From Pontibacter flavimaris (lineage in GTDB: Bacteria > Bacteroidota > Bacteroidia > Cytophagales > Hymenobacteraceae): a stretch of 64,000 nucleotides of DNA. The stretch is taken from contig NZ_LVWA01000010.1 in NCBI RefSeq assembly GCF_001907195.1, positions 1 to 64,000 on the forward strand, read 5' to 3'. Every line of letters starts with the position of its first letter. The stretch's first letter is position 1. Below, piece after piece: positions 43,170-51,008 of the stretch. The notes under the pieces are model-generated. The model ran no database searches, had not been told where the DNA came from, and saw only the letters and a program-made list of their open reading frames with translations. The translations under genes and the position numbers were made by a program.

Positions 43170-44012
43170 TTAGAGCAGCAGCATCGAGAGGATGCCGCTG
43201 AGCATGATGAGCTTGTTAAGGTTGCTGAGGTAGGTGAAGTCGCGCTTGCGGTCGGCGCGCACCAGCTTTGCCACCAGCCAGAGGCTCGGAAGCAGCACCA
43301 GCAGCACCATGTAGGCCTCAAAGATCCGGTTAGAGGCCGGATGAAGTATAACGACCACTACAAATGCCTGAAAAGCAGCCACCAGCGGGTACAGCACCAG
43401 TTTGGCGCCACGCATACCGGCCACAATGGGCAGGGTGCGGCACTCAAACGAGGCATCGCCTTTCATGTCCTCTATGTCTTTGATGATCTCCCTGATGAGC
43501 GAGATAAGGAAGGCAAACAGCGCGTAGCCCAGCGTGATGCGGTTTAGCTGATCGGCGTACACAGCCACCACCAGCAGCATAGAGGCCGAGAGCAGCGCGA
43601 TCACCACGTTGCCGATGAGCAGCAGTTTCTTGAGCCGCGCCGAGTAGCCCCAGAGCAGCAGCACCGCCCCCAGGTTTATCAGCGCCACCGGTATGGAAAG
43701 CAGCAGGCCCATCAATACCCCAGCGCCGGAAAGTATGAGGTGGCCGAACATGGCCCTGCGCCGGCGTATGAGGCGGCCCACCAGCAGGCGGCCGGGCTTG
43801 TTGATGGCGTCGATCTTCACGTCGTAGTAGTCGTTGATGATGTAGCCGGCGGCGGCAATGCAGACGGTGGAGAGCACCAGTAGCCAGAAGCGGCCGTCCT
43901 GCAGCCTGTGCCACTCCAGGCCCGGGGCCAGCAGGCAGGCCTGCACCAGGGCCTGGCTCAGCACGATCATTACCAGGTTGCGGGCACGTATCAGTTCAAG
44001 GATGTGTCTCAC
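43170..44012 (-). CDS. UbiA-family prenyltransferase
   Basis: 280 aa, seven to nine predicted helices. The two Asp-rich motifs are NDYYDVKIDAINKP (about residues 60-73) and DIEDMKGD (about 182-189). UbiA enzymes attach a prenyl chain to an aromatic or glycerol-phosphate acceptor in the membrane. The sequence resembles the geranylgeranylglycerol-phosphate synthase-like group of Bacteroidota more than MenA, but acceptor and chain are unproven. The start is GTG at 44012. The neighbouring cold-shock gene is on the same strand but behind a terminator. Confidence 0.85.
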   Translation of the reverse strand: MRHILELIRARNLVMIVLSQALVQACLLAPGLEWHRLQDGRFWLLVLSTVCIAAAGYIINDYYDVKIDAINKPGRLLVGRLIRRRRAMFGHLILSGAGVLMGLLLSIPVALINLGAVLLLWGYSARLKKLLLIGNVVIALLSASMLLVVAVYADQLNRITLGYALFAFLISLIREIIKDIEDMKGDASFECRTLPIVAGMRGAKLVLYPLVAAFQAFVVVVILHPASNRIFEAYMVLLVLLPSLWLVAKLVRADRKRDFTYLSNLNKLIMLSGILSMLLL

Positions 44013-44094
44013 GGGCAGTGGCGGTAAGTATAACAGGTGCGGGTTTGGGCTTGTTTCCGTAAAAATACGACAGCGTGGTGAGTGGGCAACAAAA

Positions 44095-44117
44095 AAAGCC
44101 CCTGCAGTAGGGGCTTT
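44095..44117 (-). terminator. terminator after the cold-shock gene
   Basis: AAAGCCCCT (44095-44103) pairs with AGGGGCTTT (44109-44117). On the minus strand TTTTTTT follows; the plus strand also has TTTT, so it may work both ways. Confidence 0.87.
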
Positions 44118-44142
44118 TCCTGTGCATGTAAAGTATGTCTGT

Positions 44143-44337
44143 TTAGAACTTCTTCACGTTTACAGCATTGATTCCTTTTTTGCCTTCCACCGTGTCGAAC
44201 TCAACGCGGTCGTTCTGCTGGATCTGCAGACCGTTAAGGCCGGTTACGTGTACAAAGAAATCTTCGTTGGTGTCGTCCTCAGTGATAAAGCCGAAACCTT
44301 TGGACTCGATAAAGAACTTTACTTTTCCTGTCTTCAT
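44143..44337 (-). CDS. cold-shock protein, CspA family
   Basis: 64 aa, a single cold-shock OB-fold domain. RNP1 KGFGFI and RNP2 DFFVHV are intact. It binds single-stranded nucleic acids. About 120 nt of very AT-rich sequence lie upstream of the ATG at 44337. That fits a long cold-responsive leader, though I cannot show a thermosensor. It has its own terminator. Confidence 0.95.
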   Translation of the reverse strand: MKTGKVKFFIESKGFGFITEDDTNEDFFVHVTGLNGLQIQQNDRVEFDTVEGKKGINAVNVKKF

Positions 44338-44459
44338 AAAAAATTGAACTGTTGATGGTAATTAAACTGTGGGTAAACTAAAAATTATTTTCTATATATC
44401 CAATAGTGTATTAAATAAAATCTTCTATTTATTTAGAAAATAGTATAACCTTAGTTCAA

Positions 44460-44957
44460 TTACCAATTGTCCTGCGCCTTCATGATGGTTTCGATCAGCT
44501 CGCGCACGGCCCCCCTGCCCCCTTTTTTGGTGGAGACGAAGGTGGAGATGGCCTGGATGTCGTCGGCGGCGTCGGCAGGGCAGGCGCGCAGGCCGCAGCG
44601 CTGCATCACCTCGTAGTCGGGCATGTCATCGCCCATGTAGGCCACGGTGGCGGGGTTCACGCCCTGCATGTACAGGTAATCCTCCATGGCCTCCACCTTG
44701 TCCTCTATCCCTAGAAAGATATCCTCGATGCCCAGCTGCTCCAGGCGGCGGCGCACGCCCGGCTCGTTCTTACCCGAGATGATGGCCACGTGGTAGCCCT
44801 GGCTGATGGCATGCTTGATGGCAAACCCGTCCTTTATGTTAAAGGCGCGCACCTGCTCGCCGTCGGCAAAGCAGTAGAGCAGGCCGTCGGTCAGTACGCC
44901 GTCCACATCAAAGATAAACGTGGTGATGCTGTTAAGGTCTGTTTGGGTGATAGACAT
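44460..44957 (-). CDS. kdsC: 3-deoxy-D-manno-octulosonate 8-phosphate phosphatase (KdsC-type HAD)
   Basis: 165 aa, a small HAD phosphatase without a cap domain. Motif I is FDVDGVLTDG (Asp17, Asp19), followed by IKDGFAIKHAI, motif II HVAIISGK, motif III Lys in EDKVEAME and motif IV YMGDDMPDYEVMQRCG. This is the KdsC/YrbI pattern, which dephosphorylates KDO 8-phosphate in lipopolysaccharide synthesis. Other small C0 HAD enzymes cannot be fully excluded. It lies between the cold-shock gene and the Fe-S genes. Confidence 0.85.
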   Translation of the reverse strand: MSITQTDLNSITTFIFDVDGVLTDGLLYCFADGEQVRAFNIKDGFAIKHAISQGYHVAIISGKNEPGVRRRLEQLGIEDIFLGIEDKVEAMEDYLYMQGVNPATVAYMGDDMPDYEVMQRCGLRACPADAADDIQAISTFVSTKKGGRGAVRELIETIMKAQDNW

Positions 44958-44996
44958 ACGTGTAGGTTATAGGTGATCCGGTGTCAGCAAAAAGAA

Positions 44997-45024
44997 AAAG
45001 GCCCCTTCTTTTGAAAGGGCCTTT
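44997..45024 (-). terminator. terminator after iscX
   Basis: AAAGGCCC (44997-45004) and GGGCCTTT (45017-45024) with an A-rich left flank, giving a T tract on the minus strand. It follows iscX by about 48 nt. Confidence 0.8.
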
Positions 45025-45071
45025 AAAAGTATAGAAATTTTTGAATTTATACGTGCGTGGGCAGGTATGAT

Positions 45072-45308
45072 TTAGTCCTGGTTGTCGCGCCACTCGTAAA
45101 CCCAGGCCGACTGGATCTGCTCCAGGTGCCCCTCGTTGGCCTGCTCGCGCGTGCCCTCAAAGTTAGGCAGCGACAGCACCCACTCCAGCAGGTCGGTAAA
45201 GCGGATGCGGTAAATCTTAGACTCTGAGAAATCATCGCCGAACTTCTCGTAAAGCGCCATCGCGATGTCCTCGTGATCGTTCCAGTGTATTGGTGGCTCG
45301 TAGCTCAT
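45072..45308 (-). CDS. iscX: Fe-S cluster assembly protein IscX
   Basis: 78 aa. It matches the small acidic IscX/YfhJ family: WNDHEDIAMALYEKFGDDF, IRFTDLLEWVLSLPNFEG, and NEGHLEQIQSAWVYEWRD. In other bacteria IscX binds IscS and iron and tunes cluster assembly. The start ATG lies in AAAAAGTATG. It is 74 nt downstream of the ferredoxin gene across a heptamer-repeat spacer. The rest of an isc operon is not in the window. Confidence 0.87.
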   Translation of the reverse strand: MSYEPPIHWNDHEDIAMALYEKFGDDFSESKIYRIRFTDLLEWVLSLPNFEGTREQANEGHLEQIQSAWVYEWRDNQD

Positions 45309-45319
45309 ACTTTTTCAGG

Positions 45320-45379
45320 TATCAGTTGTCAGTTATCATTTACCAATCGCTGATAAATGTTACTTGTTAGTTGTTGATT
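45320..45379. repeat. heptamer arrays in the fdx-iscX spacer
   Basis: TATCAGT, TGTCAGT, TATCATT and TACCAAT run consecutively (45320-45347). GTTACTT, GTTAGTT and GTTGATT run at 45359-45379. The 7-bp phase resembles other operon spacers in the window. The array fills nearly the whole 74-nt spacer. Confidence 0.72.
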
Positions 45380-45382
45380 GAA

Positions 45383-45712
45383 TTAGTGGCCCAGGAAGTC
45401 CTGCTCCGGGATTGTTACGATAATGTCCTCGTTGCCCTGCACCACGCACTGGCAGCCCAGGCGGGAGTTGATGCGCGGGTCCACGGCGCGGTCTATGTAG
45501 TCCTCCTCCTTGTCCGAGATCTCCGGCAGGTCGTCCATACCGGCCTCGATGTATACGTGGCAGGTGCTGCAGCCGCACACGCCGCCGCAGTTATGCTGTA
45601 GTTTGATGTCATTATTGAGTGCCACATCCAGCACCGATTCGCCTTCCACAGCCGGGTGCGTTTCATCCGGAGCGCCGTCAGCAAACTTAAATGTTATATT
45701 TACAACTTTCAT
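45383..45712 (-). CDS. fdx: 2Fe-2S ferredoxin (Isc/adrenodoxin type)
   Basis: 109 aa. The Cys ligands are in NCGGVCGCSTCHVY (C-x5-C-x2-C pattern) plus the last Cys in SRLGCQC. The adrenodoxin-type motif EEDYIDRA is present. In Fe-S assembly it supplies electrons to the IscU scaffold. It has its own near-perfect promoter and is followed by iscX. Confidence 0.92.
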   Translation of the reverse strand: MKVVNITFKFADGAPDETHPAVEGESVLDVALNNDIKLQHNCGGVCGCSTCHVYIEAGMDDLPEISDKEEDYIDRAVDPRINSRLGCQCVVQGNEDIIVTIPEQDFLGH

Positions 45713-45735
45713 GTCTGTGTCTTTATACTAGTGTG

Positions 45736-45766
45736 CAAAGTTACAAAGCCAGCGTACCGAATCAAA
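45736..45766 (-). promoter_or_regulatory. promoter of fdx-iscX
   Basis: -7 TAACTTTG (minus strand of 45736-45743) and -33 TTTG (45763-45766) are exactly 19 nt apart. The -33 TTTG is the end of a TATACTTTG word. The transcript would start near 45730, 18 nt before the fdx ATG. Confidence 0.78.
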
Positions 45767-45823
45767 GTATACGCCCGGGCTTATACATTGCCTTTGCTGC
45801 TTAACAGGTTTAAGCGTAAATGG

Positions 45824-46603
45824 TTATTGCGCCGCCGCCGTGGCCTGTATACTTTGCGTGAGCAGCCGGTAGAGCTCCTGCAGCTCAGGGTGCCGCTGCA
45901 GCATGTATAGGTGCTCGTCCAGCACGTTCTGGTCGTGGCGGACAGCCGGACCGGTTTGCACTGTGTAAGGGTGCTGCTGCATGGCTTTGGCGATGGTTTC
46001 CCGGATAAGGGGCTGCAGCAGGTGGTGCGGCAGGCTGGCCTCCTGCAGCAGTTGCCGGCTGATGCCCAGCAGGTGATTGGTAAAGTTGCAGGCGAAGACC
46101 GCTGCCAGGTGCAGCTGCTTCCGTGCTCCCGATGCCACAGCCTCCGCCGAGTTACTTATACTTTGCGCGAGTGCCTGCAGCTGTTGCAGTGTTTCGTCAT
46201 CCGTGGCTTCTAAAAGTATGGGCACCTGCCAGAAATCCACCGCTTTGGTTTTGGAGAAGGTCTGCAGCGGGTAAAACACGCCTGTGCGGGCGCCTGCCAC
46301 GGCAGCAAGTATGGCTAGCGGCTGCGAGCCGGAAGTATGGGCCACCAGCGTCCCGGGCTTTACCTGCAGCGCCGCGGCCACAGCGGCAAGCGCTGCATCG
46401 GGTACGGCCAGCAACACCACCTCCGCGTTTATACTTTGCAGGTTCAGGGAGCTGATGGGCTGCGCCTGGGGCAGGAGGCGGGTCAGTTCCTCGCGCGGTG
46501 CGGCGGTGCGGCTATAGACGGCCGTTACCGTGTGGCCACCCGCCTGCAGCGCCTGCGCCAGGTGCCATCCTACGTTTCCTGCTCCGATCAGGGCTATGTT
46601 CAT
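45824..46603 (-). CDS. Rossmann-fold plus DUF2520 oxidoreductase-like protein
   Basis: 259 aa from ATG 46603. The N-terminal NAD(P)-binding Rossmann motif is IALIGAGNVGWHLAQAL (GAGNVG), followed by VVLLAVPDAAL and LVAHTSGSQPLAIL. The C-terminal helical domain matches the DUF2520 style (ARKQLHLAAVFACNFTNHLL). It resembles pyrroline-5-carboxylate reductase and F420-type reductases; the substrate is unknown. The start lies in CCAAGTATG. A longer frame to 46783 adds a basic extension without signal and was not used. Confidence 0.85.
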   Translation of the reverse strand: MNIALIGAGNVGWHLAQALQAGGHTVTAVYSRTAAPREELTRLLPQAQPISSLNLQSINAEVVLLAVPDAALAAVAAALQVKPGTLVAHTSGSQPLAILAAVAGARTGVFYPLQTFSKTKAVDFWQVPILLEATDDETLQQLQALAQSISNSAEAVASGARKQLHLAAVFACNFTNHLLGISRQLLQEASLPHHLLQPLIRETIAKAMQQHPYTVQTGPAVRHDQNVLDEHLYMLQRHPELQELYRLLTQSIQATAAAQ

Positions 46604-46657
46604 ACTTGGTTTATACTTTGCTGGTGCCGGCAAGTTAAGGCTATCGGCTGTAAAACA

Positions 46658-46688
46658 AAAAGCCCCTGCTGTGTAGGCAAGGGCTTTT
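46658..46688 (-). terminator. terminator of the ccm operon
   Basis: AAAAGCCC (46658-46665) pairs with GGGCTTTT (46681-46688), with an extended imperfect inner stem. TTTTTGTTTT is on the minus-strand side. Lies 19 nt past ccmF. Confidence 0.7.
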
Positions 46689-46706
46689 CTATACTTCAGG
46701 CGGCAC

Positions 46707-49301
46707 TTAGGCGGCCTGCACTTTTCTTTTCTCTTTCGGAGCGGCTGGCCTGGCTTTGGCGCCACCGTCCTTGCGGCGCACAATGGCCATCACAAAGCCA
46801 ACTGACATCACGATCGTGCCTATCCAGAGGATGTTCACAAACGGCTTCTCCACCGCTTTCAGGATGATGTAGTCCTTCTGCGAGGTATTCACGCCGATCT
46901 TGAATTTGTTGTTCTCTGTGTCAATGTTCAGGAAAGTGAGGCGCAGTCCGAGGTCTGCGATCTCCTCCGGCACGCGGCCCATCAGCTGGTTCTTCACCAT
47001 CAGTACCGGGTGCGCATGGTAGTCCTTGCGCTCTCCGTAGATCTTCAGGTCCGCTTGCACAGCCACGTCGCCCTCTTCCAGCGCGACGCCAGGCACCTGC
47101 GCTATCTGCTCCACGCCGTTAAACACCGCCACATAATCGTTCAGGATAATGGTATCGCCCACGGCCAGTTCATACTCCTGCAAATCGCCCCAGTCTTTCT
47201 CCTCGTTCGGGTCCGGGATGGAGGAAACGTGCGTGTACAGGTCCATGTTGGCGAAGTGCTTGATGTCCGGGGAGGCCAGCAGGCCCATGTTCGGGTTCAC
47301 CTGCGCGCGCGGGTAAAGCGTGAATGTCCTGTCGCCCTCGCGCTCCTTGTACTGCACTTCGTAGAAGGTGTTCTCCGGCGAGTACATGGCCAGGGTATCA
47401 CCTGTCTCAAAGTATACTTTATCGCCTACTTTGATCTGGCCGCGGGCAATAGACGTGTACGGGTCAGCGGTTGGCCACAGCAGCTCGCGGTTCACATAGC
47501 CCGGCACCCCGATCACTTCCTGGAACTGGCCATGGTAGCTTACGGAATACCTGTCCATGTCTACAGCCGTGTTGCGCCACAGCAGCACGTTGTCGCGGTT
47601 AATCTCTTCCGGGAACTCACGGGAGTACACCAGGCCGGAGTTGTTTTGTGAAATGATGTTGTCGTAACCCGAGGAGAACAGGATGCCCAGCAGCATCAGG
47701 GCCACGCCGATGTGGGCCACAGCGCCGCCAGACAGCGTAATCTTCTTGTGCAGCAGGCTCAGGATGATGCTCATGTTGGCAAACACGGCAAACAAAGAGG
47801 CTACCAGTAATATAATGAATATCGGGTTATCCATTGTCTCGTGCAGCATGCCCATTTTGGAGAGCACGATGATGAGGCTGGCGAACAGCAGTGTGAGCAT
47901 GCTCGGCAGGGTAATGGCATCCACAAAGCTTCCTTTCTCGCCTTTGCGCCACCACAGCAGCTGGCCTACGCCCGTAAGTACGGCAATGGCCACACCGCCC
48001 CACAACTGGAACTTGGTGTAGTGCTCGATCTGGTCGGCAGGCAGGGCCGCGTTAGACTCAATCCCGATAAACCCTAAGAAAGAATTATAAACCGGAATAG
48101 ACGTGGTGAACAGCACCTGGAAGGCTGCCAGGCAAAGCACAATCGCGCCGATGAACACCCAGAACTCGCCGCTGTAGGTTGTCAGTTCCTTGTCGGAGGT
48201 TGGGATGCTCTTCCAGCGGTAAAGTAGCAGGCCGATAGCCAGCACGGCAAAAGCCGCCAGGTAGGTGAACAGCTGTCCGGAGAGGCCCAGGTCGGTGAAG
48301 GAGTGCACGGAGGCGTTGCCCAGGATGCCGCTTCGGGTCAGGAAGGTGGCGTAAAGTATAAGTATGAACGAGGAGATGATCAGGATGAAGGAAGCCTTCA
48401 GGCCCGACTTGCCCCGGTTATAGGCAATCATGGTGTGGATAGCGCCTACCAGCACCAGCCACGGGATATACACGGCGTTCTCCACCGGGTCCCAGTTCCA
48501 GTAGCCACCGAAGTTCAGGGTTACGTAGGCCCAGTAAGCACCCATCACGGTACCGATACCCAGCGACACCGCCGCGAAATGCGACCATGGCAGGGCGGGC
48601 TTGATCCACTCATGGAACTTGCCTTTCCAGAGGCCGGCCATTGCGAAGGCGAAAGGCACCAGCGTGGCGGCAAAGCCCAAGAACAGCGTTGGCGGGTGAA
48701 TCACCATCCAGATGTTCTGGAGCAGCGGGTTCAGGCCGGTACCGTCGGCAGGTACAAAGTTGGGGTCCATGGCAAACACCGGGGTGTCCGGCATAAAGTC
48801 GCGCATCAGGATGAAAGGGGAGGAGCCTATCTTCAGGTCGCCGATCACGATGCCGAGGATCATAGAGGTCAGGAACAGCTGCACAAAGGAGAACATGCCC
48901 ATCACCGGCGCTTCCCATACTTTGTTTTTCTTGCTGCTGTTGATCAGCACCACACCCAACACCACGTGCCAGAAAATCCAGAGCAGGAACGAGCCCTCCT
49001 GGCCCTCCCAGAAGCTGGAGATCATGTAATGCACCGGCAGGTGGTTGGAGGAGTGGCTCCAGGCGTAGTAATACTCGTATCGGTGCTCGTAGATGATGTT
49101 GAACAGCGTGAAGATGATCATCATCACAGCGACGCTATGCACATAGAAGGACCAGCGGCCCATCTTGCGCCAGCTGTCATCGCCGGAAAGCTCTACCTTG
49201 GCACGAGACGCCATAAAGTATGCGTAAGAGGACACAATGGCCGCCACAAAAGCCACGATCACACTCGTATGGCCAATATCCCCGATCAGCGTATTAATCA
49301 T
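46707..49301 (-). CDS. ccmF: cytochrome c maturation heme lyase CcmF
   Basis: 864 aa, a polytopic inner-membrane protein that attaches heme to apocytochrome c. The tryptophan-rich heme-handling WWD segment is NFGGYWNWDPVENA (about residue 267). Conserved stretches include NIWMVIHPPTLFLGF and EGSFLLWIFWHVVLG. It is about 200 residues longer than E. coli CcmF because of a large soluble C-terminal part (roughly 600-840). This is common in Bacteroidota and may replace CcmH functions. Last gene of ccmB-C-D-E-F; the spacer to ccmE is a pure octamer inverted repeat. Confidence 0.93.
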   Translation of the reverse strand: MINTLIGDIGHTSVIVAFVAAIVSSYAYFMASRAKVELSGDDSWRKMGRWSFYVHSVAVMMIIFTLFNIIYEHRYEYYYAWSHSSNHLPVHYMISSFWEGQEGSFLLWIFWHVVLGVVLINSSKKNKVWEAPVMGMFSFVQLFLTSMILGIVIGDLKIGSSPFILMRDFMPDTPVFAMDPNFVPADGTGLNPLLQNIWMVIHPPTLFLGFAATLVPFAFAMAGLWKGKFHEWIKPALPWSHFAAVSLGIGTVMGAYWAYVTLNFGGYWNWDPVENAVYIPWLVLVGAIHTMIAYNRGKSGLKASFILIISSFILILYATFLTRSGILGNASVHSFTDLGLSGQLFTYLAAFAVLAIGLLLYRWKSIPTSDKELTTYSGEFWVFIGAIVLCLAAFQVLFTTSIPVYNSFLGFIGIESNAALPADQIEHYTKFQLWGGVAIAVLTGVGQLLWWRKGEKGSFVDAITLPSMLTLLFASLIIVLSKMGMLHETMDNPIFIILLVASLFAVFANMSIILSLLHKKITLSGGAVAHIGVALMLLGILFSSGYDNIISQNNSGLVYSREFPEEINRDNVLLWRNTAVDMDRYSVSYHGQFQEVIGVPGYVNRELLWPTADPYTSIARGQIKVGDKVYFETGDTLAMYSPENTFYEVQYKEREGDRTFTLYPRAQVNPNMGLLASPDIKHFANMDLYTHVSSIPDPNEEKDWGDLQEYELAVGDTIILNDYVAVFNGVEQIAQVPGVALEEGDVAVQADLKIYGERKDYHAHPVLMVKNQLMGRVPEEIADLGLRLTFLNIDTENNKFKIGVNTSQKDYIILKAVEKPFVNILWIGTIVMSVGFVMAIVRRKDGGAKARPAAPKEKRKVQAA

Positions 49302-49309
49302 CTTTGAAA

Positions 49310-49400
49310 GTTAGAAAGTTAAAAAGTTAAAAGGTTAGAAAGTTAAAACTTTGGTTAAAGAGCTGTACTTTCTAACTCTCTAACCTTTTAACTTTCTAAC
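49310..49400. repeat. octamer inverted repeat in the ccmE-ccmF spacer
   Basis: Five consecutive octamers GTTAGAAA, GTTAAAAA, GTTAAAAG, GTTAGAAA, GTTAAAAC occupy 49310-49349. Four inverted octamers TTTCTAAC, TCTCTAAC, CTTTTAAC, TTTCTAAC occupy 49369-49400. The period is exactly 8 in both arms. They fill the 103-nt spacer between ccmE and ccmF, and their transcript could fold into a long imperfect hairpin. Confidence 0.9.
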
Positions 49401-49404
49401 TAAA

Positions 49405-49833
49405 CTACAGGCTTGCCGTGTTGGTGTCTTTTATCTCGGTCTCCACGTACTTAGACGGGCACTTGAGCAGGATCTTGTCGGCCACGAACACATTGTTTTG
49501 TATGTTGCCCGTTATCACCACCTGCTCCGAGCGCTCGAAGTCCTGCGGCTTGGGGTTAAAGTATACCACCTTCTGCTCCACGCGGTTGGTGTCCACGAGC
49601 ATGAACGTGAAGTAGTTCGGGTCTACCAGCGGGTCGTAGTTCATGCCTACAATATGGCCCTGGGCGTCCTTTTTCAGTCGGCCCACCACGTGCACCTTGG
49701 TCATGTCGCCATCCTCGGCGCGCTCAATGGCATCGTCGAAAGAAACGTAGGTGCTGGCGTCGCCCACCGAAGACATGATGATAACGATTGCGACTGCAAT
49801 CACTAAAATCCCGATGATGTGTGTCTTTTTCAT
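49405..49833 (-). CDS. ccmE: cytochrome c maturation protein CcmE, CxxxY type
   Basis: 142 aa heme chaperone. It has an N-terminal membrane anchor (about 7-23) and a beta-barrel with VHVVGRLKKD and VVITGNIQNNVFVADKILLKC. In classical CcmE the heme-linking residue is His in a HxxxY motif. Here the position is Cys: Cys125-Pro-Ser-Lys-Tyr129. The Cys form is the established variant of Ccm System I*. It is followed by the long octamer-repeat spacer and ccmF. Confidence 0.92.
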   Translation of the reverse strand: MKKTHIIGILVIAVAIVIIMSSVGDASTYVSFDDAIERAEDGDMTKVHVVGRLKKDAQGHIVGMNYDPLVDPNYFTFMLVDTNRVEQKVVYFNPKPQDFERSEQVVITGNIQNNVFVADKILLKCPSKYVETEIKDTNTASL

Positions 49834-49945
49834 CTTAGTAGAAGTATAGGTATTCCTTTTTCTGTTAGCCTAACACACGACAGATCGTTTTAAATCCATC
49901 GCGCAATAACTATTTACTGCCTTTTCAGGGTAAAAAGTGCGTTTT

Positions 49946-50230
49946 TTACCTGTTTACCAGGTCGTCCTTCAGCTGCTTCTCCAGCCTGCCCACCTTGCGG
50001 TCGATCGACACCAGGTAAGCGATTGTGCCCACCAGCACGGTGAGCAGCACCACCACCACCACGTAAATCTTGCCGTCCCGGCGCAGGGTATCGGCCATCT
50101 CTATCTCAGTCTGCGGGGCGGAGGAGAACTCAACCTCGGTTGTTTGGCCCGGCTGTGCCTGTGCCGGCTGCAGCCCAGCGGCGGCCAGCAGGAAAAGGCA
50201 CCAGACCGCCAGTATTCTAAACAGTTTCAT
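49946..50230 (-). CDS. ccmD: CcmD-family small membrane protein
   Basis: 94 aa. Signal-like N-terminus (MKLFRILAVWCLFLLAAAGLQPAQAQ), a Glu/Thr-rich periplasmic stretch, then one membrane helix (about 54-72, YVVVVVLLTVLVGTIAYL) and a charged, coiled-coil tail. It sits between ccmC (14-nt overlap) and ccmE, where CcmD belongs. CcmD is poorly conserved, so the name rests mainly on position and topology. Confidence 0.68.
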   Translation of the reverse strand: MKLFRILAVWCLFLLAAAGLQPAQAQPGQTTEVEFSSAPQTEIEMADTLRRDGKIYVVVVVLLTVLVGTIAYLVSIDRKVGRLEKQLKDDLVNR

Positions 50231-50882
50231 ATAAGCGTTGTCTCAGTATTTCCAGTCTTGATTTCACGTTTATGATCCAGAAGCCCAGCAGCGTCCAGCC
50301 CAGCACGGCAGGGTAGAATACCATGCGCAGGCGGCTGTCCAGGTCGTAGGTGTTAAAGCCGGGGTTGCCACCGTTGCCGGGGTGCAGCGAGTCGGTGAGG
50401 CGCGGAAGTATAAACAAAAGCGGGATAAGCGCCGCAAAGGCGAAAATGTTGTACACCGCGCTGATGCGGGCGCGCTGCTGCTGCTCGCTGAAGGAGCTGC
50501 GCAGCACCAGGTAGGCAAAGTAGATGAGCAGGCCGATGGCCGAGGCGTTCTGCTTCGGGTCGTTGCTCCAGTACTCGCCCCAGGTAAACTTGGCCCACTC
50601 CATGCCCGTTACGATGCCCAGCACGCCGAAAAGTATCCCCACCTTGGCCGCCTCATAGGCGATCACGTCGTTCTTGACGCTGGGGTTGCGCAGGTACAAA
50701 ATGGAGTAAACCACCGAGGTGAGCAGGATCAGGATCATGCCGAACCACATCGGCACGTGGAAGTATAGGTTGCGAATGGTCTCGTTGAGGATGGCCAGCC
50801 GTGGCACGTCCGTAAGCATACCAGCCACTACCGTGTAAACCAGTAGCGCCACCGCCAGTATTTTCCACCAATTCTTCTTCAT
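50217..50882 (-). CDS. ccmC: cytochrome c maturation heme transporter CcmC
   Basis: 221 aa from ATG 50882 (MKKNWWK), preferred to a TTG nine nt upstream. Six predicted helices. The tryptophan-rich segment FTWGEYWSNDPKQNA is the WWD-like heme-handling site; in it the canonical WxWD reads WSND. The LYFHVPMWFGM segment carries a conserved heme-ligand His. It delivers heme to CcmE. Overlaps ccmD by 14 nt. Confidence 0.9.
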   Translation of the reverse strand: MKKNWWKILAVALLVYTVVAGMLTDVPRLAILNETIRNLYFHVPMWFGMILILLTSVVYSILYLRNPSVKNDVIAYEAAKVGILFGVLGIVTGMEWAKFTWGEYWSNDPKQNASAIGLLIYFAYLVLRSSFSEQQQRARISAVYNIFAFAALIPLLFILPRLTDSLHPGNGGNPGFNTYDLDSRLRMVFYPAVLGWTLLGFWIINVKSRLEILRQRLYETV

Positions 50883-51008
50883 TGCTTTCAAAAAAGTATA
50901 CAGGGGTTACAGCCTTCTATCGTTAGACGTTTTAATCTTTTATTTCGTTCTGTTTCCTGCCGGAACAAGTATGGCACGGCTTTTCCCTGCCTTCCTGTAT
51001 CAGATTCA

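Noticed and set aside
44338..44459. A cold-shock thermosensor in the csp leader
   Set aside because: The leader is long and AT-rich as expected, but I could not define a specific structure by eye.
49310..49400. The octamer array as a CRISPR
   Set aside because: Units are 8 bp with no spacers, arms are inverted, and no cas gene is present. No CRISPR array was found elsewhere in the window.
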